Numbered from the stretch's first letter, positions 26,101 to 36,155 are shown. The stretch is DNA of 64,000 nucleotides from Sipunculus nudus (GCA_026874595.1 CM049310.1:26583058-26647057), one strand, 5' to 3'. Program-made: numbers and translations. The notes: generated from the sequence alone by a model not told the origin.

Positions 26101-27001
26101 AATGTTGTCTGCTTGAACTTGAGGATGAAACATGGTTGGTTTGGATGTCCTGACAAGCAGTACTAAAATACAACAAGAGGTAAATTTGTATTAACTGAAA
26201 ATAATAAAAAAAAAACCATTTATTTATTGATATTTATAATTCGGTAAAAAATACTGACAAATTTATCAATTTGAAATCTTTCTTTCATTTTCCAGTATCC
26301 TTTGTGTAAAGAGTAATCAGCCAGCTTTCATTGCTACATTGGTAATTCTGTGAATAAGAGAAATAATTATCTAAAGAACGCAGTTTAAAAAGGGGTAAAT
26401 CTCAAAATATGATGAAGTAATCCTCTACATTTTCACAAAAAAATCATAGCACTTGGAATCAGTCTACATGGAATCTAAAAGGTGCCTTAGCAAGTTGCAG
26501 TAACAATGGATCCCACCTAGTGATAATCAGGAAAAAAGTGGAAGGGTTACTGTAATAAAAGTCTCCTGGTAGCCAGGATATTTATGGTGTGGTGAGATTA
26601 AAGTGCACCATAACAAAGAGTGCATACCATGTTATTGTACCATGGATGTATAATTCATGAACACTTGTGTTTACAAATTGAGTAATGCCATTTTTTAAAA
26701 TCATTGATGTATTCATAGTGCGAGCTCTGTATGGAACATATTTTCCTTGCTTAAGGCAAAAGCTTGACTAAGTTATTGCATTACAACCTCTTTGGCCTCA
26801 TTTATGTTAATAAAATTTTATTTTGGTTAATATGTTAAGTATGATCTGAAACACTGACTTAATGCAATCATTTAACAAGTGACTGAAATAACATTTCTTT
26901 TAGCTTTTACAAAAAAAATATGCAAAAATACACCCATTACTCAAGATGCTTCACCTCACTGAACCAGCAATATAGTTAATTAGTATTCTCACCAGTCTCA
27001 T
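7323..27001 (-). CDS. INTS9: Integrator complex subunit 9, complete (21 coding exons)
   Basis: Coding exons in transcript order: 27001-26993, 26162-26035, 25613-25559, 24319-24257, 23724-23585, 22703-22617, 22216-22096, 21737-21648, 21409-21365, 20133-20022, 19429-19249, 18602-18542, 17372-17330, 16640-16509, 16054-15999, 14960-14811, 10907-10821, 10310-10212, 8537-8424, 8055-7999, 7442-7323 (stop at 7325-7323). All junctions are GT-AG and phases close exactly: 1950 nt, 649 aa, against about 658 in human. The start MRLYCLSGHP matches MKLYCLSGHP of vertebrates. The N-terminus is a metallo-beta-lactamase fold (LMLDCGLD near residues 32-39), then a beta-CASP region ([34 protein letters not shown]), a basic KKRKL segment, and the C-terminal domain (GHIVHL, THIIC, KCLQKL). 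The zinc motif HxHxDH is replaced by SNHRSM near residues 100-105, as expected for the catalytically inactive partner of INTS11. Known role: 3' cleavage of snRNAs and promoter-proximal nascent transcripts in the nucleus. Confidence 0.97.
7593..7772. repeat. 90-bp direct tandem duplication
   Basis: AGTCTTAATTTAATGAACCA begins at 7593 and again at 7683. The two units are nearly identical over 90 bp. They lie in the last INTS9 intron (7443-7998). No coding potential is seen. The high identity suggests a recent event. Confidence 0.9.
8890..9365. repeat. Dispersed GGTCAAGGTCA-type repeat
   Basis: This has runs such as TTGAAGGTCAAGGTCACC, GAGATTTTGGCAGAAA and TTGACCTTGAAGATGAAGG. The same layout recurs at 44262-44700 with different spacing. 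It contains TCAAGGTCA at 8970-8978 and 9254-9262. It lies in an INTS9 intron (8538-10211). The open frame across it is an accident of repeat composition; I see no known protein. Confidence 0.7.
9470..10170. repeat. Degenerate ~137-bp unit array (dimer ~275 bp)
   Basis: The phrase (T)GTGACCTTGACCTTTGA or a variant occurs near 9470, 9620, 9757, 9895 and 10026, so units are 130-150 bp. Alternate units are more alike: TTTAGTGGTGAGCTATATATAAG near 9800 matches the same context near 10080, and CATCTGGAAAC recurs at 9862 and 10142. It reads as a decayed array of a two-unit repeat in an INTS9 intron. Confidence 0.65.
11088..11132. repeat. (TA)n microsatellite
   Basis: An uninterrupted TA run directly abuts the nested-palindrome element at 11134. 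A shorter TA run follows its other end at 11420, so the element appears to sit inside a TA tract. Confidence 0.95.
11134..11419. mobile_element. Nested-palindrome element, full copy
   Basis: The element is 286 bp with a perfect 24-bp terminal inverted repeat starting GTCGAGGCCCAGATTAGAAT. The interior is a ladder of ~40-bp imperfect palindromes built from AGATCAAAATTTTGATCT and CAGTTTTAAACTG joined by GGGCC/GGCCAG. It has no coding capacity. Partial copies lie at 38456-38785 and 49460-49786, and all abut TA tracts. I infer a non-autonomous element or foldback satellite that inserts at TA. Confidence 0.85.
13098..13611 (-). repeat. 53-bp array copied from INTS9 exon 16 end plus donor
   Basis: CTCTATGATGAGATC-type starts occur at 13133, 13186, 13239, 13292, 13345, 13398, 13451, 13504 and 13557, exactly 53 bp apart. 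On - each unit reads CTCACAG, then AATGATCTCATCATAGAGT, then a GTAAGT donor: the last coding bases of exon 16 and the first intron bases. The array continues past the inserted LTR at 14758-14840, whose final copy is the authentic exon end. About 11 units exist, counting the real one. Each carries a full donor, and splicing at a decoy would read into an early TAA. Confidence 0.95.
13612..14757. mobile_element. Solo LTR retrotransposon with 5-bp target duplication
   Basis: The 1146-bp insert begins TGTCACC and ends GGTGACA (TG...CA, mutually inverted termini) and is flanked by ACACT at 13607-13611 and 14758-14762. Removing it restores a continuous 53-bp array unit, so both ends are exact. There is no internal coding region or second LTR. 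This fits a solo LTR of a Ty3/gypsy-like or BEL-like element. It is richer in CpG than its surroundings. The left terminus also forms a small palindrome (TGTCACC at 13612, GGTGACA at 13627). Orientation is unresolved; the - strand has AATAAA at 14419-14414. I recognised no other copy in the window. Confidence 0.85.
13868..13946 (+). promoter_or_regulatory. CArG box, CCAAT box and CRE cluster inside the solo LTR
   Basis: CCTTATATGG (13868-13877) fits the SRF CArG consensus. GCCAATCAG (CCAAT at 13895-13899) fits NF-Y. TGACGTCA (13939-13946) is a perfect palindromic CRE. The three fall within 80 bp, about 260-335 bp from the left terminus, where U3 would be if the LTR is in + orientation. No convincing TATA box follows. 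Activity is not shown by sequence alone. Confidence 0.55.
15103..15239. repeat. Foldback (hairpin) element
   Basis: The left arm AGCCCAATGAAATGTAATGC (from 15104) pairs with the right arm GCTTTACATTTCTTTGGGCT (to 15238). The arms are about 56 nt and roughly 85 percent complementary, with a short loop near 15165-15180. It lies in INTS9 intron 15055-15998/14961 context. It could be a foldback MITE; a hairpin RNA precursor is possible but the arms are longer than a usual pre-miRNA. Confidence 0.75.
18835..19174. mobile_element. MITE-like repeat, TTAGGC family, copy 2
   Basis: The left end TTAGGCAAAAAAAAAAGGG continues into GGTTCTCAGGCAC. The right end GTGCCTGAGAACCCTACC runs into TTTTATGGCCTAA, giving imperfect terminal inverted repeats of about 34 bp. 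The interior shares ATGTTTCGATAAAAA and AGGGAAAAGCATG with copies 1 and 3. It lies in the INTS9 intron between 18602 and 19249. Confidence 0.8.
20620..20790 (-). mobile_element. tRNA-derived SINE with A-rich tail
   Basis: Read on -, a tRNA-like head begins GGGGTGGAGCACAGGACTC (20790-20772; box A region). It continues through an anticodon-arm-like stretch to the box B GAGTTCAAATC (20755-20745). The - strand ends in an A-rich tract (the T-rich run at 20620-20643 on +). This is the layout of a Pol III-derived SINE. It is in an INTS9 intron. Confidence 0.65.
20850..21237. mobile_element. hAT-like MITE with 8-bp target duplication
   Basis: The 388-bp element starts AGGGTTCCTGCAC and ends GGACCCT (reverse complement AGGGTCC). 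It is flanked by TCTCTATC (20842-20849) and TCTCTATG (21238-21245), one mismatch in 8 bp. The interior has TTCAAGACCTTTTTAA and AAGACTTTTTAAGGCC, a motif common in hAT-type repeats of aquatic animals. It has no transposase. Confidence 0.7.
22802..23100. mobile_element. MITE-like repeat, TTAGGC family, copy 3
   Basis: It begins TAAGGCAAAAAAAATAAAAGG and ends TTTTTTTGGCCTAA. It shares ATGTTTCGATTAAAA, AAGGGAAAAGCATGATAA and GGCTGAGAACC with copies 1 and 2. It is more diverged than copy 2 at its ends. It lies in an INTS9 intron. Confidence 0.75.
24650..25330. repeat. GGTCA-type repeat with 329-bp tandem duplication
   Basis: The phrase ATTCAAGGTCA begins at 24791 and again about 329 bp later (25120). 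Both are followed by CATTCCATAACCCATATCTA and AGAAATCTGTCCATTAGTTT. The two units are about 85 percent identical by eye. TCAAGGTCA occurs at 24679, 24793 and 25122. It lies in INTS9 intron 24320-25558. Short open frames here are repeat-derived. Confidence 0.8.
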
Positions 27002-27045
27002 CTCGGCCCTTCCTTTTGTTAAACTTTCATCCAGGTCTGATTTAG
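27002..27045 (-). other. INTS9: INTS9 5'UTR part of the first coding exon
   Basis: On -, TTGAATTACAG (AG at 27047-27046) is a splice acceptor ending just above 27045. The exon then runs through GGGCCGAG into the ATG at 27001-26999 and the donor CTG|GTGAGA after 26993. So the start codon sits in a short exon with at least one non-coding exon upstream. The initiation context has a purine at -3. Confidence 0.65.
27019..27030 (-). promoter_or_regulatory. Minimal upstream ORF in the INTS9 leader
   Basis: ATG AAA GTT TAA on the - strand ends about 17 nt before the INTS9 start codon. It is a three-codon upstream frame that could lower initiation at the main ATG. It would only matter if the exon call at 27002-27045 is right. 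Confidence 0.4.
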
Positions 27046-27182
27046 CTGTAATTCAAATGAAGAGATTGATTGTACAAGTATATTTTAAAGTGCAGCATTG
27101 TTTATTTAAACACAGATTATCTAACAAACTGTATATCTGAAATTGAAAACTGAGAATGAAAAACTTGACATGTATGAATATT

Positions 27183-27358
27183 CAGTAGAACCTCTCCTTA
27201 TGGGCACCTCTGTACTAAGGGCACTTCCATTTTAAGGCCACATACAGGCAGTCTTTTGAAAGTATGTCTTGAAATCTATAACCTCCCTACTAAGGGCACC
27301 TCTATATTGCAGGTAAAAGGTACAGTCTCTTCAAGTCTGTAATTCAGAGGTTCTACTG
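27183..27358. mobile_element. pogo/Tigger-like MITE
   Basis: Both ends read CAGTAGAACCTCT inward, a perfect 13-bp terminal inverted repeat. The inside has two diverged copies of CTACTAAGGGCACCTCTATA. The length is 176 bp. The expected TA flanks are not intact (TT and TC). It lies about 140 bp upstream of the INTS9 first coding exon, inside the presumed intron. Confidence 0.7.
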
Positions 27359-27904
27359 TCTACATATAGCACCCGTCCCATGCAGACAGGCTGGGAGCTG
27401 TTCATGTGGATTTACCCCTGCATTTACGTTCAATACATGTTGACAGTCAAAAATGGTTAGGCAAAAAGGAGCTTAATTTTCCTTAACACAGTTAAGGATA
27501 GAAATAAGCAGTGCGAGTTGCATCAGTTACCCATGAGGTTTATGTACATCATGTATTCAGTGAAAAACACAGTTGACATTTAATGACAAGCTTTATTCCT
27601 GCAGGAAAACCAAACATCACATTGACAGAGCAGCTAATGCTAACTACATTGAGAGAACGAATGACCACAATATACAAATGTACTGAACAAATCCGTCTGG
27701 TAGGAGGATGTTCAGAATATGGTCTATACCTGAAACATGGCTCTGGGGTGTTACATAAAATGTTTTTTCCTTACAATTACCAGAATATTATGAAAATTCC
27801 CATATGATATAGAATGAGCCCACACCTGCATGTCATTATATTAGCACAGGAGGGATCTGGGCCACCCGGGTTCCCCTGCTGGAGCAGTAGATGTGTGTGT
27901 GTGT

Positions 27905-27973
27905 GGGGGGGGGGGGGGGGGGGGGGGCAGCTGGTGTGGGGGGGGGGGGGGCAGCTGGTGTGGGGGGGGGGGG
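27905..27973 (+). repeat. Three long G runs separated by CAGCTGGTGT
   Basis: G23 (27905-27927), G14 (27938-27951) and G12 (27962-27973) are separated by two identical CAGCTGGTGT spacers. The spacing suggests a minisatellite of spacer plus G run. Such tracts should form G-quadruplexes and are prone to length error in assembly. Confidence 0.9.
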
Positions 27974-28094
27974 CAGCTGCTGCCTCCTTACACTATACAA
28001 AATATCCTGAATAGTTTCCTGTTTACTGGGTAGATGGTGCTTGGCAATTATACATAAATAAACCAAAATCCTCCCATTTGGTATCACATCTTCC

Positions 28095-28150
28095 ACTGCT
28101 CAATTGAGAGTGCGTGGGACTCCTAATCATGAGATTGTGGGTCTGACACC
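28095..28150 (+). mobile_element. Degenerate tRNA-derived SINE head
   Basis: GCTCAATTGAGAG (box A-like), GTGGGACTCCTAATCATGAG (anticodon arm-like) and TTGTGGGTCTGACACC (decayed box B) follow one another at tRNA spacing. The acceptor stem does not close, so it is not a functional tRNA. Confidence 0.5.
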
Positions 28151-28840
28151 AAACAGTGTCGACTTCTAATATTCAAAGACAAATCATGTTAGGGGCACAG
28201 AGTCATCTAGGGGAACACACAAACACAAGAAATAAATATGAGGAAACAAGCAGAGAAAATGTCTTTATTTTAATTTCTCAATATGTAGACCAGATTCTGA
28301 ACATGTTCCTTTCATCAACTCCATCCACAATGCATTTGAAAGCAGAAAACAATGTCTGTGTTTTTCACTGAGACACTACAGGGTGTACTGCAGGACAAAA
28401 AGGGTTGATGCAGTCAATAGTCCCTATGGAGTACTGTCTTTTTGGCAAGACTATAGAATAACTCACACACCTCTCTGAGACATGACACTTAAGTGAACAC
28501 TGAGAAAATGTTTTATCATCCAGCTGCTTGTATTTTGTTTTTCCCCTTTTATTTTTACCTGCCATTATTTCTTCATTACATGTATTCTAATCATCATATT
28601 GTCCATCTGTATATGCACATACCTTGTCAAGAGAGTGTGTGATTCTATAGTTGCTCCGTATTTTTTCCCCATAAACTGTATAACTGCATTCTGGTTTAAC
28701 TAAATTAATACAAGTAACTTTTATCTGTATCCAAAAAATATTTTATTCCTTCAGGTCATTCAAAGTAGGCTGTTGCTACAAGTCCAGACCTGGACACTGA
28801 TCATACAGGCAAAAGTTCTGGCTCTTCCTATGAGCATGCA

Positions 28841-29073
28841 CACTGGCAGTTCTGGGGCTGAGCCTATACGCACGATATCGTGCACACACAATGTTATACG
28901 CAAGATATTGTGTATATAGTGCACAATTTACACGATATTGTGCATATAGTCATGTAATGCACACGAATTATCATGTATATTGCTCGTTATACACACGAAT
29001 ATCGTGCATGTAAAACGCTGTATGCACAATTTTTTTTATTGTGTGCATTGTGTATATAGTGGTTAATATGCAC
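28841..29073 (+). repeat. ACGATATCGT-type palindrome element, copy 1
   Basis: It begins CACTGGCAGTTCTGGGG, then GCCTATACGCACGATATCGT, followed by repeated short palindromes such as CACGATATTGTGCATATAG and TACACACGAATATCGTGC. An inverted relative lies at 31985-32217, whose reverse complement starts CTGGCAGTGTCGGGACC and CTATACGCACGAT. Confidence 0.75.
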
Positions 29074-29897
29074 AAATTTGACTTTCCGGAGATTACATGC
29101 ACGCAGCGAAATTTAGCAGTGGTGGTCCCCCTGGGGGGGGGGGGGAGGGGTTTCATGTGGGAGCCACAACAATCCCTTTTTAATAAGGGGTTCAAAACAT
29201 TATATGTATCGATCAGCAGCATTTATTGAGTGAGCACTTGGGCTAGGTGTGCGTGTTGAGGGGTGTGCCATGGGGCCTGGGTTAAGGACGCAACCAAGAT
29301 CCATATATTTAATTTTTTTCATAATATAACTACACCCAGGTCCCAGATGGCAATGGTGAAGTAAAGTTCACATTTTTTTTTCGGGCGGGGGGGGGGGGGG
29401 GATTAGGCCTTCTTTATTTCCTATATTGGTTATAAGTAGGCCTACAGGTTTTCAAAGGGGTGGGGCTTAGCTGCGTAAGCACTTTTAGTGGTTAAGTAAA
29501 TAAAAGTATTGCATAAAGAATTATGTATGCGTCAGATATGGGGACGCAAAACCTGCGCGGAAGATATAGTGATCTGCATTTTTTTAAATTTCATCTGTTA
29601 TTTTTTGGAATTTTTTTAACTGAATATTTAAAAATATACCCTGGACATCATGGTATTGATGTACTTGACTATAAACATAACGAACAACAACCATGCGCCC
29701 CCCCCCCCCCCTTCCCATGATGAACGTTGGATTACTGACACCTTTCTGGGAAACGGCACGTGGCGCACCGTGATTGCGACCTGTGACGTAACGGATCACG
29801 CTCGATAGATGGCCGTATGGTGTCAAAATAAATTTCAATAAGATCTGTTATACCGTCTCGAGATATCATACACACACACAGAATCGAGTGAAAACAC

Positions 29898-29921
29898 TAA
29901 CCCTCGCTTCGCGCAGGGTTA
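29898..29921. repeat. Short CpG-rich inverted repeat
   Basis: TAACCCT at 29898 and AGGGTTA ending at 29921 flank CGCTTCGCGC. This may be one end of an old element, as similar motifs terminate repeats in marine invertebrates, but no partner end was found. Confidence 0.4.
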
Positions 29922-31534
29922 ATAGAACACAAATAAATCCAAAAGAAGTACCAGCTAGTACAGCTTTAATTCTTTTGCAGTTCTTATTTCAACCCAGTGC
30001 AAGAAGATGGTACTAATAATGCCATCTCCCCTCCTTCCGCCTTCTATGTTTACACATACAACAATATATACTGGAAAGTACACACACACACATATTTATA
30101 TAATACAAACAATCCCTGACTATTTGCGAACATGTCAATTTACTTTCCTCGTAGTACAAAACATGCAAAAATTTACTGAGATACAGCGCGAAGGAAGGAC
30201 TAAAAGCCATAGCAATCCAGTTTGCAGCCAACAAATTGAATCTCAGTTCAACTCCATTCAAATTAATGATATATGAATGTTAGGTCATTCCAGACCCTAC
30301 ATCGAAGTTGATAATGCGAACTTAATGTCATGACACAAAAGATTTTATTCCTATGAAATGCAATGAGATTCTAAAGTAATTACAGCTTACAATCAACCAT
30401 CGTCACCATTTAATTGCTCCCTAATTCAGTCAAACTGCCTCGTATCACATGCTTGCATTTCATCGTACACTATACGTCATGACTACATCTGAAGAATTCG
30501 AAAGATTGAAGGATGAAGGTTATTACAAAAAAAAACTCGTTTCATTATTCAGGTGACATTGCTTACTTCACAAAGATAGCCGTTACCCGTTAGTTTGCTC
30601 AAACGTTCTGAAAAGATCATACAAGGATTATAGTATTTCTGCGGCCAATTAATATGTAATATCACTCCACAAAATTGTGATTTATGTAAGAAGGTTCCAC
30701 CTACAGATAAAGTATACTACAAATTATCAACCATGTGGAACATTTAATTTTTAATTTCTCTCTTTAGAGCAATAAGGACATATCACAATATCTACCTTCC
30801 CAAGAAAGCTAATGTTGCAATAAAACTTAAGTTCACCTTTGCTCACTATGATGAACATAACAATGGATCCTGACTGCTCGGATTAAATATTTTTGTTTGT
30901 TAATCCATCACCTAAAATGTTACTTTTTATATACTGACAACTGCGTTCTTGCATATTAACATATTCCCTTTTGTATTCTTAAATAGCAATTCACACAGTC
31001 AACATAAAATGTTGTAATCTAACTGTGTTATAAGCTGGTATTTCAACACATCTGTATATTATAAAATTACATTCAAGATAGGCTGTGGTGGATTCAGAGG
31101 GGTTGAGCTATTACATCTCTCATTTTATCTATTTCTTTTCCCAGTTATTCGTTATTAATTTTTCTTGTTTAGATATCTTTGTTTATTCCCCAGCAATTAA
31201 ATTATTAATATATCCAAAGTTTATTACATCCTATTCATAAGTTGAGGATATGAATGAAGAGCTCTGTGATAAAGATTTAATAAGATAGCATCTAAATGTT
31301 TCTATGCCCAGGGAGGGAGTCTTATCGTTATATCCACTCTGCTGGGTCATAACACCAAGAACTGGGTCATGTCCCCTTTAAAATTAAAAAAAAAAATTCT
31401 CAATACGGGAGGGGTCCCCCCATACCTTTCCCCGTGTATACTTTAATTAACTTTCAAATGAACAATATCTCTACATTTAATTCATGTAGATGAGAAAAAA
31501 AATTTCATACGCTGAATATATATTATGTATATAG

Positions 31535-31569
<35 letters not shown>

Positions 31570-31984
31570 AATTATATATATATTTGTATATATATGTATT
31601 TATAAAATATATATATTGCTTAAAACCCATCGACCGCTAAGTTGCTAACCCAGTATATCAGCGCCCCAGTTCACAAATTTCTGGACCCGCCACTGATAGG
31701 CCTATTCGTTGTGGCTTGTATCAGTGTAATGTATGTAAGATATTCCAGTGTAAAAGAATAAACATGGTAAGGCATATTTCAATTATAATTCGTATGGATC
31801 ACAAGATTTTGGAAATAATTCTAAATATATTTAATAAAAGGTTTTATGCTAAAGACTAAAGTAGGCTAAACTTGACTCTATGTGACAGGGAACCAGACTA
31901 GCTATTACAGCGCCGCACACACGATGTTTTTGAACCAATAGCGGCGTGGTTGTAACTAAATAAAATGAATGGTTATAATATAAT

Positions 31985-32217
31985 GTATACAGAATTTTAA
32001 CTCAAATATAAATGGAACTGTGATTTTGTGTACATAGCATACAATGTGCACGATAATCTCGTACAGGTAACACAACAATATACACGATATATTGTCATGC
32101 ATGCTATCCTCTATGTGCACAACAATATCGTGCATATTGCAATACACTACGCACGACCAGTCGTGCGCCTGCGCACAAGAAAATCGTGCGTATAGCTGGT
32201 CCCGACACTGCCAGCCT
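31985..32217 (-). repeat. ACGATATCGT-type palindrome element, copy 2 (inverted)
   Basis: Read on - it starts CTGGCAGTGTCGGGACC and CTATACGCACGAT and continues with TGCACGATATTGTTGTGCAC and ATATATCGTGTATATTG-type units. It mirrors copy 1 about 3 kb away. Confidence 0.75.
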
Positions 32218-32734
32218 GAGACACATTTATGGGAGCTATTTCTCCAGCACCGACTGACAGACAAACCAGAACACTTGCTATTGACATATTATTGTTCTGA
32301 CATTTAGTAATAAATATAAATTTCATTTAATTTAATTGTAGCACTTGATGAGGTACTTTCTGAAAGAGAAAACGCATAGACCTGAAGATCTGAAAAATTA
32401 CCAAAGCATTTTCATAAAATATGACTAAAGGTAACTGCTTTATTTTGAATTGACCATGACCTAAGCAAACTTAAAATTTATATTTATACCGGTACTCACA
32501 AATTAATGTTTAAACAAATGACCTATATAAATGTATTTTCATGGTTTATAGGATTGAGATAAAGTCCACAAACTATGTGGGCGATATTAGAAGAAATACA
32601 AGATTTGCCTTCCTTAACTGTTTTAAGCTTGGCACAATTATTGATATATGAATAAAATATGAAAAAGAACTCCAATACGAGGACACACGAACTTGAAAAT
32701 TACTCGTTATGTCAGAGTAAAAGATGTAAGACTC

Positions 32735-32942
32735 ACATCTTCAAAAGCCACAATTTACGTGATGAAAACTAGCCTCTTCCACAGGCTCCGATTGAGCCTG
32801 TGGATGGGGAATAAAAGGCCTTCTCTGATTGGCCAGATTTACTGAATTTTCTCATTGGCCAATCCCGGGAAAGCCCCTGCTTGGCTCTGTCAATAAACAA
32901 GCGCACATGGTGCTGGCTGTCAGCTGACGAGTACTTCATTGG
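32735..32942. promoter_or_regulatory. Candidate bidirectional CCAAT-box promoter and INTS9 first exon
   Basis: ATTGG occurs at 32828, 32854 and 32938 and CCAAT at 32859, including the palindrome ATTGGCCAAT (32854-32863). On -, downstream of these, TTGAAGAT|GTGAGTC gives a near-consensus splice donor at about 32735, suited to a non-coding first exon of INTS9. On + a second donor, CAGG|GTAAGTC, lies near 33136. The sequence is less AT-rich than its surroundings. This is inference from motifs; no transcript start is visible. Confidence 0.4.
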
Positions 32943-35900
32943 GATCTTTTTAATATCGGGCTTCATGATGAAGGAACAATAGACATATTGTAAATACAAC
33001 TGCTAATTATTACGGAAGCATAATGCCAGCTTTATGGGTAAAGAACACGAAGTTGGATATGCATACATGTCAAACCTAAGGCTAAACAGAAGGTCGGTGT
33101 GCCCCTCACCTCAAGCCTCACGGCTTGTCGTCAGGGTAAGTCGTGAAGTGTTTATTTCTGACTAACAGCCCATTGCCTGAGGTTTGTCAAAATTTGTGGG
33201 ACAGCATGCTCCCTAAACCAAACACTTAGAAAGAGTAAAATTTATTATATTTCCCCCAAAATCATTTAAGATTTCAAGCATAAACCTTTTTTTTATATTA
33301 TACCTGTATATATTTTTTTATAGTGTCATGTATAGTCTGTATAAATATGTTCAACGGGTGTTTCTTTACTGGGCTTTAGATCCATTTTATATATATATAT
33401 ATATAAATAAATAAATATATATATATAAATATATATATATTTATAGAGGCATGTATGTATGTATACCAGTATATATTCTGTTGGTTAAGTGTCATGCTGT
33501 AACAGGATGAATGTATAATTTCATTATATGACCTGGTGCTTAATCACATTCAGCACAAAAGATTCATATATTTTAACTAATATTTCATACATTGTGTTAT
33601 ATACATTCCAAGTATCATGCAATAACCTTAAAACAAATAATTCAAATTTAAAATATATATTTGTCATATAAATATGTGCAGTAATTCTGATTTATCTATG
33701 AAAAAAGGGCGTTGATAAATTAATATACTTGAATAAAAATGAAGATACAAAAACAAATACATTAGAAAAGAAAATACAGACATGTTACTTTAAAAGAAAA
33801 ATGATGGAACTTTTTGGCAGCAAATAAAAAAATTGACAAAGTTTGAGTTTGTCCAACTGTGTTTAAAAAGAGGAGACCTGTGTTCAAGGTTAAAATGGAA
33901 TTTCAGTGGTTTTAAAAGTCAAACAAATGTCACTGGTCCACTCTGAATAACATTTTACCTCAGGGTCAAGTCTGAGGACCAAAAGTGTGTGTCATAGATA
34001 TCTTAAGAGGATAATCTGTCCTAAATTTTAATGTGAAAAGATATGGCATTAATGCTCGCAGTTCAGTTACATCTTTGTACAAAATACCAGCTACCCTGTG
34101 TATTACTAGCTTGTGTGTATTTGATCATCTCCAGTTGGATATAGAGATGTGCTCAGACATGGAATGTTGCACTGCAGTTTAACATGTATAGACATAATGT
34201 CATCAGTTAAATGCTATAATGCTGAAGATTTATTAGCATGTGCTTGATAAACCTGCATTCACTGTTACAGCATTTCAATTTATTATTTTTGGTCAGATGT
34301 GTTTCTTGGTGGAAAATGCAATATATTAGCTATGTTTATGAAATATGTTCAGTATTAAAGATCAGTTGAGGTTCCTAGTGTCCATTTGTCCACATGCTCT
34401 CTCTCACACATGACTATCAGAATATATAAGCTAGGGCTGCAGGTAACAATGCATCAAATAATTCACTGAATCAAAGCCAGTCAACCAGCATTAAAAGGCT
34501 CACTTAATTTAATTTATTGCATTTACAGAAATATCCATGTCCTTTTGATAATTTTTGATCTCTAGGTGATACTTAAGAACATAAAATATACATATACATG
34601 GTGTAGTGGGGATTGTTGTTTGAAAAGGAAAGTCACCTGACACTCCATATTTTATGTGTGGGCAATAAGCAGTAGTATATTCAGAGTTGCAATTTGACCA
34701 AGGCAAACCTATTTTACCCAATCCAGTGGGTAAAACCTGGGTTAAAATTATTTTAACGAGGATTGACCCATTATATACTCCAGATTTTTGCCCAGCATAT
34801 TAGAATATTTTTTTAAAGATTAGTTTCTTTTGAATTGGTCAAAAGAACTTAAGCACACATTTTGTGAACATAGATAGGTGAGCCAAGTGGCTCTGACCAC
34901 ATCATCACTGTCTAAAAGAAGCTATTTACACCCATTTGCCACTTGTTGGGTTGCATGTACAAAGCACATCATTCTGAATAATAGAAATTAGTGGTAAAAC
35001 CAATTCTGAGGAATAACTTGGTAAAACCCATTCAACCCAAACTGGGTTTTTTTTGCAACTGACATGCTCCCATATGCAGCTGGGTACATCTCAACAGCTG
35101 ATCACTATATTATGTTCAGCTGTAAATAAAAAACATGCTGTTGTACTACTATTAATTTCAGACTGGTGCAGTTCTAAAATTTAAAGTTTTAGTTCCAGTA
35201 AGATACTGAAGAAGCACCCTGATCTCCATGACAAAATAAAGCCCACTGTCTCTGTAGGGATGTATGCTTAGGGGAAGATTGGATGTCCTACACTCCCTCC
35301 CTGGGTAATGAAAAAAAGGTGAATACATGCTCCATGTTAGTCTATGTGATTCATATATTAAGGTATAGGTCTGCTGCATTAATAAATTACTTGCATTTTT
35401 TTAGGTGAAAGTTAAAGCAGAAACCTATAAACCTTGATTTGCACACTAATAAATTTTCAATGGGGATTTCATGTGAAAAAAAAATCAAATTCCTACTTAA
35501 CCCACAATATGTGGAAATAAAAAGTCCTGTAATATTGCAGGAAAAAAGCAATTAAGATCACTTTACATGAAGGAGAAAATTGTTTAAGGACAGCATTTAC
35601 ATGGTGCCAATTACATGTATAGAACTGCAGATTTGAACGAGACCATGGTCAAATACTATGCATGCAGACACATAGACTTCTGATCATTCTATTCATGTCA
35701 TGTGAATAACTACATTGTATTTAGATATCTATATAATGTTAATACATATAACAATTCCTTAGTAAAACATAGATACAAGCACAGATCTTTTTCTATGGTA
35801 AAATTTTTCCTAATGGAAGTCCACAAGGTCCAACAAAAATACTTATTTAAATATAGGAAATCAAAGTAAAGGAGATACATGTACCAATGATAAAGACCAA

Positions 35901-36155
35901 ACTTGCTTAAAACAATGAGTCCATACCAGGTCTATGTAACTTTACATTATATTTCACTCAAGTTTGTGCTTTAACCATGAGAACATAATTTTTGTTTCAA
36001 ATCAAGCACCTGATATAAAGTAATAAGTAGAGAAGCTGACACATGCCAGACTGTTGCTTTTGATCTGCTTCAGTCTAGTGTATTTCTGTATTCTTTTGAT
36101 ATATACTGAAAAGTTCATCTTTAAGGGAAGATGATTTGCATTTCCTACCACTTTG

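Larger units (their letters stand above)
27046..32734. other. Presumed first intron of INTS9, no coding exon seen
   Basis: These 5.7 kb hold a MITE (27183-27358), G-runs (27905-27973), a SINE head (28095), two ACGATATCGT-type elements in inverted orientation (28841-29073 and 31985-32217), a C12-type run near 29700 and TA tracts near 31530. No open frame here resembles a known protein. Confidence 0.5.

Noticed and set aside
27814-28096. Open frames with poly-Gly or poly-Pro around G runs (also 19858-20218, 37492-37719, 45538-45775)
   Set aside because: The only striking part is the homopolymer; flanks show no codon signature or family match.
34430-34500. GGGCTGCAGGTAACAATGCATC, resembling one end of a hAT-type repeat (related text near 40875)
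   Set aside because: Only one end could be seen and no boundaries or target duplication could be set.
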